Positions 52,205 through 61,738 of a stretch of 64,000 bases of DNA are shown one piece after another. The position numbers were made by a program, and so were the translations under genes. The notes under the pieces were generated by a model. It did no database searches. It saw only the letters and a list, made by a program, of their open reading frames with translations, and was not told the DNA's origin. Position 1 is the stretch's first letter. Each line of letters opens with the position of its first letter. This DNA is from Paenibacillus physcomitrellae (GTDB taxonomy: Bacteria > Bacillota > Bacilli > Paenibacillales > Paenibacillaceae), in assembly GCF_002240225.1 (NCBI RefSeq), contig NZ_CP022584.1, positions 4,244,094 through 4,308,093 on the forward strand, in the 5' to 3' direction.

Positions 52205-53407
52205 ATGAAGGAGCAGCGCAGCGAAACCAAACGGAAGAACCTGCTGTATCGGCAGGTAGCAGATAAAGTCAGGGCCGATATAGCGGCCAAAGGAATGCGG
52301 CCCCATGAGCCTGTTCTCTCGGAAGGTGAACTGGCCAAGCTTTACGGCGTAAGCCGGATGACGGCCAAGCTGGCGCTTGAGCTGCTGGTCAGAGAAGGGC
52401 TGGTCTACAGACTGGCACGCAGGGGCACCTTCGTGTCGGGGCAGACAGACCGTCTTGAACGAAAAGCCGGCAGTCCTGAAGGGAACCAAGAAGCGGCCCT
52501 GCCGCAAGCGCCGGGAAGGCAGCTGACGATCAGGCCGGAGCAGAAGCGGGTGGCGCTGGTGTTCCCCAACCTGGATGAATATACAGCCCGAATTATTGGC
52601 GCCGCTGAAGCCGAGGCGAGAGAAGCCGGTTATCAGGTGCTGATCCGGGTATCCAGAGATAAAGACGATGAAAGTGAATGTCTGCAGGAGCTGCAGGAGG
52701 CTGGGGTTGACGGGATCATTCTTTATCCGAGAGGCCGCAAAACCTGCAGCGAAAAGGTGCTTCAGCTGTATCTGGCAAATTACCCGATCGTTGTGATTGA
52801 CCGGATTTTCCGGGAGGTTCGAATTGACTGTGTGTACCACGATCATTATCAGGGGACCTACCAGTTGACGGAATATTTGATTGGCAAAGGGCACCGGGAG
52901 ATCGGCTACGTGTCGATGGCTTTCGACGGAGTGACGAGCCGTGAGGATCGTTATAGAGGGTACCTGCAGGCGATGCTGGATCATGACTTGTCGATCAACA
53001 GCCATAGCATCTTTCTACATTGCGGAGAGGAATACATGGACAACTTGACCGCGCTGAATCCACAGCTGCAGGCTTTTCTGGAAGGGAGCCCCGGCCTAAC
53101 GGCCGTGCTTTGTGCCGACGATTATTTGGCAACCTCCTGTTTATATACGGCGTTTCATATGAGCAGGTCGGTGCCGGATCAGCTGTCTATCGCCGGTTTC
53201 TCCGATATCCAGCTGGCCAGCCTGCTTCCCGTCCCGCTAACGACAGTACGTCAAACGACCGACCAGCTGGGGCAAGCCGCAGTCAAGCTATTGGTCAAAC
53301 GGATCAATAATTCCCGGGAAAACCCAATTACGATAAAAGTTAACACTTCGCTTGTGGAACGCGGTTCTGTCAAACAAATGTCAACGGATTATAATGTGCA
53401 TATATAA
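52205..53407 (+). CDS. GntR-HTH/LacI-effector hybrid regulator (AraR-like)
   Basis: The 400-residue protein has a GntR winged helix (LLYRQVADKVRADIAAKG, then LAKLYGVSRMTAKLALELLV) and a LacI-type effector domain from about residue 115 (VALVFPNLDEYTARIIGAAE), the AraR architecture. The ATG follows a GGAGGGG/GTGGG region; the upstream extension would cross its own promoter. A possible target is the secreted crystallin/Vps62 gene 190 bp downstream or the peptide-type transporter beyond. The inducer is unknown. Confidence 0.87.
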   Translation: MKEQRSETKRKNLLYRQVADKVRADIAAKGMRPHEPVLSEGELAKLYGVSRMTAKLALELLVREGLVYRLARRGTFVSGQTDRLERKAGSPEGNQEAALPQAPGRQLTIRPEQKRVALVFPNLDEYTARIIGAAEAEAREAGYQVLIRVSRDKDDESECLQELQEAGVDGIILYPRGRKTCSEKVLQLYLANYPIVVIDRIFREVRIDCVYHDHYQGTYQLTEYLIGKGHREIGYVSMAFDGVTSREDRYRGYLQAMLDHDLSINSHSIFLHCGEEYMDNLTALNPQLQAFLEGSPGLTAVLCADDYLATSCLYTAFHMSRSVPDQLSIAGFSDIQLASLLPVPLTTVRQTTDQLGQAAVKLLVKRINNSRENPITIKVNTSLVERGSVKQMSTDYNVHI

Positions 53408-53419
53408 AAAATATCAGAT

Positions 53420-53492
53420 GCCTCCCTCCTTTTATTGAACCGGATCCTAACGAGATTGCGGTTGAAGTAAATAAGGGGAGGCTTTTTTACAT
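53420..53492 (+). terminator. terminator of the GntR/LacI gene
   Basis: GCCTCCC...TTTATT and AATAA...GGGAGGC pair with some bulges, followed by TTTTTT. Confidence 0.65.
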
Positions 53493-53645
53493 GGATTTTA
53501 TAGTTTTTAATTTAATATTTTCCCCTATTTTGATTTACAAAATTAATGTTACAAAACGATTGAATATATCAGTGACATAGATTATCGTCTTTGGATGGAA
53601 GGGGTAATTTTCCAAATATCAGGAGATGGAGGGATAACAAACATC

Positions 53646-55034
53646 GTGAAACCTACAGGAAATTTGACAATGCTTATTCGCAGAGGGGAATGGAGCGGAT
53701 CTATCTTCCAGGAAGTTCGTCGCATCCGGAAAGCCAGGCAGGCCAAGATCTGGATATTGGCTTTACTGGTTGGTATTTTGACCGTTTCCGGCTTGGGGCT
53801 GCCAGGCGCCAGCCTTGCTGGAGCGGAATCCGAGGAAGGGTTCGGGTTCGGAGCTGATAACAGTGATGCGGCCCGCTTGTCTGCCAGCTATGCTTCCCAT
53901 TTGCCGGTGACGGTTTATGACAATTCGCCTTATGGAGGCAAAGAGCAGGCTTTTGACATTGGCAGTTATGACTGGGACGTGATCAATGCCGGAGTAGGAA
54001 ACGATAAGATTTCCTCCCTGCGGGTTGCACCGGGCTACAAGGTTACCCTGTACAAGGATGCCGGTTTCTCCGGAGCAACCAAAGTTTTTACTGCTGATGT
54101 TATGTACGTCGATGACTTTAACGATCAGGCAAGCAGTCTGAAGGTCGAAGCCATTACACCGCTTGATGCCACAAGCTTCGCCGTACCGGGCAACGCCTAC
54201 ACGGACATGTCCAAACGCAGTGTGCTCGAATCATTTGCTCCTAAAATCTGGTTTGCGCAAGGCGAAGTTTATTTTCCATCCTCCGTGGAGTACACGTTCC
54301 CTTATGTGGAACGCTACCTCAATCCTAACTCCGGGAATTACGAATTCAGAACCAAAGAAGCTTTGAACCCTTACAACAAGAAGCTCCCTTATTTCAATGG
54401 CGACCTGCAAAATGCGCCCATCTACGCCTTTTGGGTCGAGAAAGATTACAACAATGTTGATTTAGTTTACTTCCAGTTCTCCCCATACGATCTGGGCAAA
54501 ACCGTGCTCGGCAGTGAATTTGGCGACCATGTGGGCGACTTTGAACGCGTAACGGTCCGCTTAGCCAAGTTCGTCTACAACGGCCAGAACTATTTGAAGC
54601 CAGTTCAAGTGTTCTACGGCTATCATTCTTCCGGTATTACTTACCGCTGGGATGAAGTGGACAAGATCGGCGGCACACATCCGGTTGCTTACTCGGCCTT
54701 TGGTTCCCACGGCATGTGGAAAGACCCGGGCAATCATGTGTATCAGGATATCGTGATCGCCAAGCTGACCGACGTAACGAATCAGGGAACGTCTTGGGAT
54801 ACGTGGAACCGGGTACAGGCATTTGAATACTTCCCGAATGCATCGACCGGTGTAGGTCTTGGCAATCCATGGCCAACCTGGCTGAACAAAGATTATACCA
54901 ATCCGAACAGCGGTGCGGTATACCGGTTCGGCAATCCGGCGCAGGGCTCCGTCTTTGGACAGCCGCTGCTGGCGGACGGCCCAACGGGACCTCAGGAGAA
55001 AACAGCCCTGACAAGCGATACAATTTTAGATTAA
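53646..55034 (+). CDS. secreted beta/gamma-crystallin plus Vps62-like protein
   Basis: The 462-residue product has an n-region of about 40 residues, a hydrophobic signal (IWILALLVGILTVSG) with cleavage near ASLAGA, a beta/gamma-crystallin unit (about residues 80-165: VTVYDNSPYGGKEQAFDIG, VTLYKDAGFSG) and a Vps62-like domain (about 190-450: SFAPKIWFAQGE, YFQFSPYDLGK, DHVGDFERVTVR, YHSSGITYRWDE). Crystallin units often bind calcium; Vps62-like domains are of unknown function. The GTG was chosen for SD GGAGGG (about 10 nt); an ATG at 53595 lacks an SD. Stands alone. Confidence 0.82.
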   Translation: MKPTGNLTMLIRRGEWSGSIFQEVRRIRKARQAKIWILALLVGILTVSGLGLPGASLAGAESEEGFGFGADNSDAARLSASYASHLPVTVYDNSPYGGKEQAFDIGSYDWDVINAGVGNDKISSLRVAPGYKVTLYKDAGFSGATKVFTADVMYVDDFNDQASSLKVEAITPLDATSFAVPGNAYTDMSKRSVLESFAPKIWFAQGEVYFPSSVEYTFPYVERYLNPNSGNYEFRTKEALNPYNKKLPYFNGDLQNAPIYAFWVEKDYNNVDLVYFQFSPYDLGKTVLGSEFGDHVGDFERVTVRLAKFVYNGQNYLKPVQVFYGYHSSGITYRWDEVDKIGGTHPVAYSAFGSHGMWKDPGNHVYQDIVIAKLTDVTNQGTSWDTWNRVQAFEYFPNASTGVGLGNPWPTWLNKDYTNPNSGAVYRFGNPAQGSVFGQPLLADGPTGPQEKTALTSDTILD

Positions 55035-55146
55035 AAACGTTTTAAACCTCTTTGGCCGTGTTTCTAAACTAATTTTTTTCTAACCGATTCTCATTGATTT
55101 CCAAATAAAACTTCTTTATTTCAAATTAGAGACTGGAGAGACAAAA

Positions 55147-57138
55147 GTGGGAAAAAAATCGATCTGGAGCCTTGCAGTTGTAGTTGCCGTAGTGCTGGTA
55201 GTTGTCATTTTATTCGTCAATGGCAACAAAGATCGTCAAGCCAAGACGTCTGCAGCGCCGGCAGAGTCTCAGGCGCCGTCAGCCAATACGGCTGCCAATA
55301 ATACTTCTTCGTCAGGGGGCGGCCTGAAGGAAGCCCCGATGCTGGCAGAGAAAGTTAAGGCGGGATCACTGCCGCCGGTAGAAGAACGTATGCCGGCTGC
55401 AGATGACATTATGGTTGAGCCAACTTACGAGGAAATCGGTAAATACGGCGGTGAATGGCGTTATCCTTGGAACGGTCCCGACGATAAATGGGGCATTGAG
55501 ATGGTGACGGAAGAGCCGTTGTTCCGCTTCAAGCAGGATGGCTCCGGCAGCGTTGAGCCCAACGTGGCCAAAAGCTACGATGTGAACGAGGACTCTACTG
55601 AATTCACGATCCATCTTCGGGAAGGCATGAAATGGTCGGACGGCGTTCCGTTTACGGCCGATGATGTTATTTTCTACTGGGAGCATATGCTGATTCCTGA
55701 AACCTTCGGCAAGGCGCTGTACGACTGCTATTATTCGGTGAATCCGGAGACGGGCGAGAAGGAAAGAGCCGAGGTGACCAAAGTCGACGACTACACGGTC
55801 AAAGTGGTGTTCAAGCATCCAAGTGTGCAATTCCTGGAGCGGCTGGCGATCGACAACAAGTGGTTCTTCGCACCGGCTCATTATTACAAAACGATCCTTC
55901 CGGAATTCATCGGCGAGGACAAAGCGCTTGAGGTTGCCAAGCAGTACGGTTTTGAGGATACGCAAAATCTGGGTGTGTGGACGGGCTATTATTACTGGCT
56001 GTATCCGCAGCGCCCAACACTCCGCCCTTGGGTTGCAACGAACGATGCCAACAGCGATCGCTTCATTATGGAGCGCAACCCGTATTACTTCAAAACCGAT
56101 GCAGAAGGACAACAGCTTCCTTATATCGACCGCATCGTGCTGACGAAAACGCAGGACCCAAGCCACAAGCTGCTGGATATGCTGGCCGGCAACGTGGAAG
56201 TAGCCCAGTTTGATTTCAAGGATTTCACCGTACTCAAGGAAAATGAACAAAAAGGCGGATACCGCGTTATCCCTTGGTCGACGCCAAACTGGTCCAGTAC
56301 AGGCATTGAGCTGAACCAGACAACCGAGGATCCGAAGCTCCGCGCATTGTTCCAGGACATTCGCTTCCGCGAAGCACTTTCGGTAGCAGTGGATCGCAAG
56401 GAAGTTTCCGAGATCATTACAAGCGGCATGGGCGAACCGGCTCAAGCTTCCGTACCGGAAGGCCTGCCAGGCTTTCAGGATGGCTGGAACAAGCAGTGGA
56501 CGGAGTACGATACAACCCGCGCTTCACAGTTGTTTGATGAAATCGGCCTGAAATGGGATAGCGCTCATAAGTACAGAACCTTTGCCGACGGTTCCCCTCT
56601 GTCCATTTTGTTCTATGAGGAAAAAAGCGCCGACAACGAGCAGTTTATCGAACTGGTTCGCAAATATTACGAAAGCGTCGGTATTAAAACCGAGCTCAAA
56701 ATCGTGGACCAAGGCAGCTTCTTTGATCTGAAGTACGCCAACAAAATTCCGGCAACGTTCAAGACGGTCAGCGTCGTAGACGTTTCGCTCAGACCGGACG
56801 AGCTTGTTCCTCTGCGCGTTATTACTCCTTGGTTTGGCCACTATGGCTTGTACAACTCTTCCGGAGGCAAAGAAGGCGTGAAACCGGAAGGGGATGTAGC
56901 CAAGATCATGGAATTCTGGGACAAAATCAAGGCAGCGAAGACAAGAGAGGAAATTACGCAGTACAGCAACGAGATTATTAAGCTGCATCAGAAGAACCAG
57001 TGGGTGATTGGTTACACAGGCCCGACTCCTGTTCTGACCGTTGTCAAAAACAATGTGAAGAACGTGCCGGCCCTTGTTAACAGCGATGAGTTCAGAGGAC
57101 TTGGCTTCGCTCATCCGGATCAATTTTTTATCGAATAG
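55147..57138 (+). CDS. peptide/nickel-type ABC binding protein, N-terminally anchored
   Basis: The 663-residue product has one membrane segment (about 6-24) but no lipobox Cys, then a Ser/Ala/Asn-rich spacer, then a family 5 binding fold: KYGGEWRYPWNGP, LREGMKWSDGVPFTADDVIFYWEHM, and DIRFREALSVAVDRKEVSE. It should stay attached by an uncleaved signal anchor. The GTG is 7 nt after GGAGAG. First gene of a five-gene transporter operon. Family 5 systems import peptides, nickel or, in some Paenibacillus and Thermotoga, oligosaccharides. Confidence 0.9.
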   Translation: MGKKSIWSLAVVVAVVLVVVILFVNGNKDRQAKTSAAPAESQAPSANTAANNTSSSGGGLKEAPMLAEKVKAGSLPPVEERMPAADDIMVEPTYEEIGKYGGEWRYPWNGPDDKWGIEMVTEEPLFRFKQDGSGSVEPNVAKSYDVNEDSTEFTIHLREGMKWSDGVPFTADDVIFYWEHMLIPETFGKALYDCYYSVNPETGEKERAEVTKVDDYTVKVVFKHPSVQFLERLAIDNKWFFAPAHYYKTILPEFIGEDKALEVAKQYGFEDTQNLGVWTGYYYWLYPQRPTLRPWVATNDANSDRFIMERNPYYFKTDAEGQQLPYIDRIVLTKTQDPSHKLLDMLAGNVEVAQFDFKDFTVLKENEQKGGYRVIPWSTPNWSSTGIELNQTTEDPKLRALFQDIRFREALSVAVDRKEVSEIITSGMGEPAQASVPEGLPGFQDGWNKQWTEYDTTRASQLFDEIGLKWDSAHKYRTFADGSPLSILFYEEKSADNEQFIELVRKYYESVGIKTELKIVDQGSFFDLKYANKIPATFKTVSVVDVSLRPDELVPLRVITPWFGHYGLYNSSGGKEGVKPEGDVAKIMEFWDKIKAAKTREEITQYSNEIIKLHQKNQWVIGYTGPTPVLTVVKNNVKNVPALVNSDEFRGLGFAHPDQFFIE

Positions 57139-57164
57139 TATACGAACAATATACGAATCTGCTT

Positions 57165-57193
57165 ATCAACGGGGAAGTTTCTTCCCCGTTGAT
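57165..57193 (+). other. perfect 13-bp stem-loop after the binding-protein gene
   Basis: ATCAACGGGGAAG/CTTCCCCGTTGAT with a three-T loop, 26 nt after the stop. No T-run follows. It probably stabilises the upstream mRNA, so that binding protein is made in excess over the permeases. Confidence 0.85.
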
Positions 57194-57220
57194 CTTGCAT
57201 GATGAAGAGGGGAACTGCAT

Positions 57221-58219
57221 GTGGTAGGTTACATAACTCGCAGGCTGCTTACGATGATTCCGGTCGTGCTGCTGATATCGATCATCGTCTTTTTTATCAT
57301 CCAGCTGCCTCCCGGCGATTTCATCAGCACTTATGCAGCCAAGATGACGACAAGCGGCGAAATCATGGACGATGCGGCGCTGCTAAAGCTGCGGGAAGCG
57401 TATGGTCTGGACCAGAGCTGGTATATGCAGTATTTCAAGTGGATCTGGGGGATGGTGACTCAAGGCGATTTCGGCTATTCGCTGAACTATAACCGTCCGG
57501 TGGCTTCGATCATCAGCCAATATATGGGCTTTACGATCGTTGTGTCCGTGATTTCTATGTTGTTTACTTATGCACTTTCTATTCCTATTGGGATTTACAG
57601 TGCCGTCCGGCAGTATTCGGTCGGCGATTATATCTTTACGGCTATCGGCTTTATCGGCATGGCTACGCCTAATTTCCTGCTGGCGATTATCCTTATGTAT
57701 TTCTCCTATGTCTATGTCGGCGACCCGATGCTGGGACTGTTCTCGCCGGAGTTTGCAGATCAGGCTTGGTCCTATGAGAAATTCAAGGACTTTCTTAAAC
57801 ATATGATCATTCCCGTAATCGTGATCGGCACGGGCAGCACCTGCGATCTGATCCGTGTCATGCGGGCGCAGATGCTGGATGAAATGGACAAGCCTTATAT
57901 GCTTACCGCAAGGGCCAAGGGATTGTCCGAAGCGCGGATTATTTTCAAATATCCGGTTCGCGCCGCCATCAATCCGATCGTCAGTACGATAGGATGGTCG
58001 CTGACTTCCATTTTTACGGGGGCGACTATTACGGCGATCGTGCTGAACCTGCCGGTACAGGGACCAGTCATGTATCAGGCGCTGCTGTCTCAGGATATGT
58101 ATTTGGCGGGTACCTGGCTGCTGTTTATGGCCGCTTGTATTGTGCTGGGTACGCTCATATCGGATATTTTGCTGGTGTGGCTTGACCCCCGAATCCGGAT
58201 GCAAAGAAAAGGAATGTGA
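57221..58219 (+). CDS. peptide/nickel-type ABC permease (DppB type)
   Basis: The 332-residue permease has the DppB landmarks: YITRRLLTMIPVVLLISIIVFF at the start, the PPGD motif, and the coupling region ARAKGLSEARIIFKYPVRAA near residue 230. The GTG is 9 nt from AGAGGGG. It follows the binding-protein gene and its stem-loop, and is 3 nt from the second permease. Channel subunit of the operon's importer. Confidence 0.92.
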   Translation: MVGYITRRLLTMIPVVLLISIIVFFIIQLPPGDFISTYAAKMTTSGEIMDDAALLKLREAYGLDQSWYMQYFKWIWGMVTQGDFGYSLNYNRPVASIISQYMGFTIVVSVISMLFTYALSIPIGIYSAVRQYSVGDYIFTAIGFIGMATPNFLLAIILMYFSYVYVGDPMLGLFSPEFADQAWSYEKFKDFLKHMIIPVIVIGTGSTCDLIRVMRAQMLDEMDKPYMLTARAKGLSEARIIFKYPVRAAINPIVSTIGWSLTSIFTGATITAIVLNLPVQGPVMYQALLSQDMYLAGTWLLFMAACIVLGTLISDILLVWLDPRIRMQRKGM

Positions 58220-58222
58220 TCG

Positions 58223-59371
58223 ATGTATACACAGATGAAAAAGAATTCCGGTTTATGGTCCAGACTATTTTCGGTCAAGAGAGAGGAAGACACTTATTAC
58301 GCGGAATCGCACCTCCGCCTCATGTTCCGCAAGCTGATGCGGCACAAGCTGGCACGGATCAGTTTGATTGTGCTGGCTTTGATGTATTTGCTGGCCCTAT
58401 TCGGCAGCTTTGTTGCTCCGCAGGGACTGGACAACTATGACAGCGAGCATCTGAACAGCCGTCCATCGAAGCTGCATTTTGTGGATGCAGACGGGAAATT
58501 TCACCTCCAGCCGTTTGTCTACGGCCTTAAATCGGAGCGTGATCCGGTTACTCTGCGCAAAAGGTTTGTGGAGGACCCCGCCGAAAGGTATCCATTGAAA
58601 TTTTTTGTAACGGGAACGGAATATAAATTTTTGGGCCTGATCCCCGGCAATTTGCATTTATTCGGTGTGGAAAGCCCGGGACGCCTGTTTATCTTCGGCA
58701 CGGACGACATGGGACGGGACCTGTTCTCCCGAATCGTGCTCGGCAGCCAGGTATCCTTAACGATACCGCTTGTCGGCGTCTCGATCAGTTTTGTGTTGGG
58801 GCTGCTGCTGGGCGGTATTTCCGGCTATTTTGGCGGCATCGTCGACAGTATTGTGCAGCGTGTTATTGAAATCATACGGTCTTTCCCGACCCTGCCGCTC
58901 TGGATGGCGCTTTCGGCGGCTATACCGGCACGGATTCCGGTCGTGCAGATGTTTTTCTATATTACGATTATTATGGCCTTTATCGAATGGACGGGACTCG
59001 CCCGGGTGGTACGCAGCCGATTCATATCGCTTCGGAATGAGGATTATGTGATGGCGGCGAAAATTTCCGGTGTCAGCAATGCGCGGATTATCTTTGTCCA
59101 TCTGGTGCCGGGATTTATGAGTTATCTGGTTGTGGCGATGACGCTGGCGGTTCCGGCAATGATTATCGGCGAAACGGCGATCAGCTTTCTCGGGCTGGGC
59201 ATTCGTTCCCCGGCTGCAAGCTGGGGTGTGCTGATGCAGGAGGCGCAAAAGATGGAAAACGTGGCGCTTTATCCTTGGAAACTGATTCCGCTTGGCTTCG
59301 TCATATCTACGGTACTCGCTTTTAACTTTCTGGGCGATGGTTTGCGCGATGCGGCCGACCCTTATAAATAA
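58223..59371 (+). CDS. peptide/nickel-type ABC permease (DppC type) with large insert
   Basis: The 382-residue permease has an N-terminal helix near 50, then about 90 residues outside the membrane ([20 protein letters not shown] to NLHLFGVE), [14 protein letters not shown], and the coupling motif [20 protein letters not shown]. Such an insert after the first helix is common in oligosaccharide/antimicrobial-peptide branches of the family and makes the protein longer than usual DppC (about 300). AAAGGAA lies 9 nt before the ATG. Confidence 0.92.
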   Translation: MYTQMKKNSGLWSRLFSVKREEDTYYAESHLRLMFRKLMRHKLARISLIVLALMYLLALFGSFVAPQGLDNYDSEHLNSRPSKLHFVDADGKFHLQPFVYGLKSERDPVTLRKRFVEDPAERYPLKFFVTGTEYKFLGLIPGNLHLFGVESPGRLFIFGTDDMGRDLFSRIVLGSQVSLTIPLVGVSISFVLGLLLGGISGYFGGIVDSIVQRVIEIIRSFPTLPLWMALSAAIPARIPVVQMFFYITIIMAFIEWTGLARVVRSRFISLRNEDYVMAAKISGVSNARIIFVHLVPGFMSYLVVAMTLAVPAMIIGETAISFLGLGIRSPAASWGVLMQEAQKMENVALYPWKLIPLGFVISTVLAFNFLGDGLRDAADPYK

Positions 59372-59452
59372 GGTTGTAAAAAGATGACCCGTCAGAGTAA
59401 AGATGAGCAAGGCTGAAATAATCAGGCAGACAGTGAGGTTGAGGAGATGACA

Positions 59453-60541
59453 ATGACGAAAACGGCGCCAGAGAAGACCGGGCAGGCTGAGGATGAGATT
59501 CGGAAACCAGAGCCGGCTCCGGATCAGACGGTGCTCCGGGTAGAGAATCTGAAGGTTCGTTTTCCGGTGGAACGCGGCCTGTTGAAGGCGGTAAACGGGG
59601 TCAGCTTTCAGGTGTCCAAAGGCAAAACACTGGGCATCGTCGGGGAGTCGGGCTGCGGCAAAAGCATTACGGGCAAAGCGATCCTCGGCATTCAGCCCAA
59701 AAAAACGAAGGTCTCCGGCTCGGTTTGGCTGGGCGATACCGATTTGCTGAAGCTGAAGCCGGACGGCAGGGAAATCCGCGCTATCCGCGGCAGCAAAATC
59801 GCGATGATTTTTCAGGAGCCTATGGCGGCTTTTTCCCCGCTGTACACGGTGGGCAATCAAATCATGGAATCGATCCTGCTTCACCGGACCCGAAACAAAA
59901 GAGAAGCGCTTGAGCTGACGATCGATATGCTGAGAAGAGTGGGTATCGCCAATCCCGAGAAACGTTTCTATCAGTATCCCCATGAATTCTCCGGGGGAAT
60001 GATGCAGCGGGCGATGATTGCGATGGCGTTGTCCTGTGATCCGGAGGTGCTGATTGCAGACGAACCGACAACGGCGCTTGACGTGACGATTCAGGCCCAG
60101 GTGCTCGCCTTGATGAAGGAGCTGCAGCAGCAGTTCGGGATGGCTATCCTGTTTATTACGCACGATTTGGGCATCGTAGCGGAAATGTGCGACGAGGTTG
60201 CTGTGATGTATTTGGGAAAAGTAGTGGAACAAGCGCCGGTCCGGGAGATTTACCGGAATCCAAAACATCCGTATACCCAAGGGCTGCTGCGCTCGATTCC
60301 ATCCCTGGACCGCACTGTTGAGCGGCTGGAATCCATTGAAGGCACAGTGCCTGTGCCGCTGAATATGCCGCCGATGTGCGGCTTCTATGAACGGTGCAGC
60401 CAGCGGATTCCCGGCGTATGCAACGTGCAGAATCCGGAAGCTGTGCAGCTATCGGACCGTCATACGGCAAGCTGCTTCCTTTATGGGCCGGAAGCAAGCG
60501 GAGGGGAAGAGAGGAGGAATGAACATGTCGTTAATGCCTGA
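59453..60541 (+). CDS. peptide/nickel-type ABC ATPase (DppD type)
   Basis: The 362-residue ATPase has Walker A GESGCGKSITGKA (near residue 67), signature FSGGMMQRAMIAMAL and Walker B VLIADEPTTALD, plus the C-terminal CNVQNPEAV/ RCSQRIPGVC cysteine-containing tail that often binds a [4Fe-4S] cluster. The chosen ATG is 6 nt from GAGGAG; ATG 59447 abuts it. It overlaps the next ATPase gene by 17 nt. Confidence 0.92.
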   Translation: MTKTAPEKTGQAEDEIRKPEPAPDQTVLRVENLKVRFPVERGLLKAVNGVSFQVSKGKTLGIVGESGCGKSITGKAILGIQPKKTKVSGSVWLGDTDLLKLKPDGREIRAIRGSKIAMIFQEPMAAFSPLYTVGNQIMESILLHRTRNKREALELTIDMLRRVGIANPEKRFYQYPHEFSGGMMQRAMIAMALSCDPEVLIADEPTTALDVTIQAQVLALMKELQQQFGMAILFITHDLGIVAEMCDEVAVMYLGKVVEQAPVREIYRNPKHPYTQGLLRSIPSLDRTVERLESIEGTVPVPLNMPPMCGFYERCSQRIPGVCNVQNPEAVQLSDRHTASCFLYGPEASGGEERRNEHVVNA

Positions 60542-61688
60542 GCAAACGCTTGAACAAAGGCTAGATCAAAAGCCCGGGCATGGGATGCCCGAGCAAATGC
60601 TTGAGCAGCCGATCATGGATGTCGTTAATCTGGTCAAAGAGTATGACGGCGACGGCGGAGGCAGAAGCCTTAAACGTGTAGCGGCGCCTGTACGAGCCGT
60701 GGCCGATGTTTCTTTTTCTATCCGGCGTGCGGAAACGCTGAGTCTTGTCGGTGAATCGGGCTGCGGCAAAACAACGCTGGGCCGCTGTCTGGTTCGCGGG
60801 ATCGAGCCGACCTCCGGCCAGGTGAATTATCGGATGGAAGACGGGCGCAGCATCGATTTCCTGAAGGCAACCAAACAGGAATATAAGGCGATTCGCCCGG
60901 GCATTCAGATGATTTTTCAGGACCCCTACTCTTCGCTTAATCCGAGAATGACCGTGTACGAAATTATCAGCGAGCCGCTGCGGGCCTTCGGCGGACTCAG
61001 CAAAGCAGAGATTGACGAGCGAGTCCGGACGATCGCCGGGCAAACCGGGCTGGATCCCAGCTTTTTGAAGAGGTATCCGCATGCTTTCTCCGGCGGACAG
61101 CGGCAGAGGATCGGCATTGCCCGCGCACTTGTCACCCGGCCTAAAGTCGTGGTGTGCGACGAGGCGGTATCCGCGCTGGACGTGTCGGTTCAGGCGCAGA
61201 TTATCAACCTGCTTAAAGATCTGCAGCAGCAGTATGAGATGACGTATTTGTTCATTTCGCATGACCTTTCGGTCGTCAAGCATATTTCAGATCGGATTGC
61301 CGTTATGTATTTGGGGAAAATCATCGAGCTGTCAGATGCGAAAGCCTTGTTCCGCCAGCCGCTGCATCCTTATACGGAAGCGCTGATCTCTTCAGCTCCC
61401 CGGCCTGATCCGGAGGTGAAGAAGGAACGGATTATTTTGCAGGGGGAGGTGCCAAATCCGGCTAGTCCGCCTTCCGGATGCCGGTTCCATCCCCGCTGCG
61501 CTTACCGGACCTCGCTCTGCGAGCAGACAGAGCCGGAGCTGCGCGCTATGAAGGACGGCCGTCTGGTCGCCTGCCATTATGCTGAGGAATTGAACCTGCA
61601 GGGCGTTTCGGCTTTCGGGCCGGGAGCTTCCTTGGAATCCTCCAGAAATTCGGCTTCGGTGCAACAGGAGCTGGCAAGTCTCGTATAG
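60525..61688 (+). CDS. peptide/nickel-type ABC ATPase (OppF/DppF type)
   Basis: The 387-residue ATPase has Walker [15 protein letters not shown] (near residue 80), signature [15 protein letters not shown], Walker [20 protein letters not shown], and the C-terminal oligopeptide-transporter tail with [17 protein letters not shown]. The first 35 residues are a Gln/Glu-rich MPEQ-repeat ([16 protein letters not shown]). The ATG at 60525 is 7 nt from the SD; ATG 60519 is too near. It completes the importer. Confidence 0.91.
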   Translation: MSLMPEQTLEQRLDQKPGHGMPEQMLEQPIMDVVNLVKEYDGDGGGRSLKRVAAPVRAVADVSFSIRRAETLSLVGESGCGKTTLGRCLVRGIEPTSGQVNYRMEDGRSIDFLKATKQEYKAIRPGIQMIFQDPYSSLNPRMTVYEIISEPLRAFGGLSKAEIDERVRTIAGQTGLDPSFLKRYPHAFSGGQRQRIGIARALVTRPKVVVCDEAVSALDVSVQAQIINLLKDLQQQYEMTYLFISHDLSVVKHISDRIAVMYLGKIIELSDAKALFRQPLHPYTEALISSAPRPDPEVKKERIILQGEVPNPASPPSGCRFHPRCAYRTSLCEQTEPELRAMKDGRLVACHYAEELNLQGVSAFGPGASLESSRNSASVQQELASLV

Positions 61689-61738
61689 AATAAGATTCTA
61701 AGGATTCATAATACAGGACATAAACAAAGGAGATCGGC

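Noticed and set aside
58757-60280. 507-codon open frame on the minus strand across the ABC permease and ATPase
   Set aside because: Antisense to two well-conserved transporter genes, with an Arg/His-rich product and no domain.
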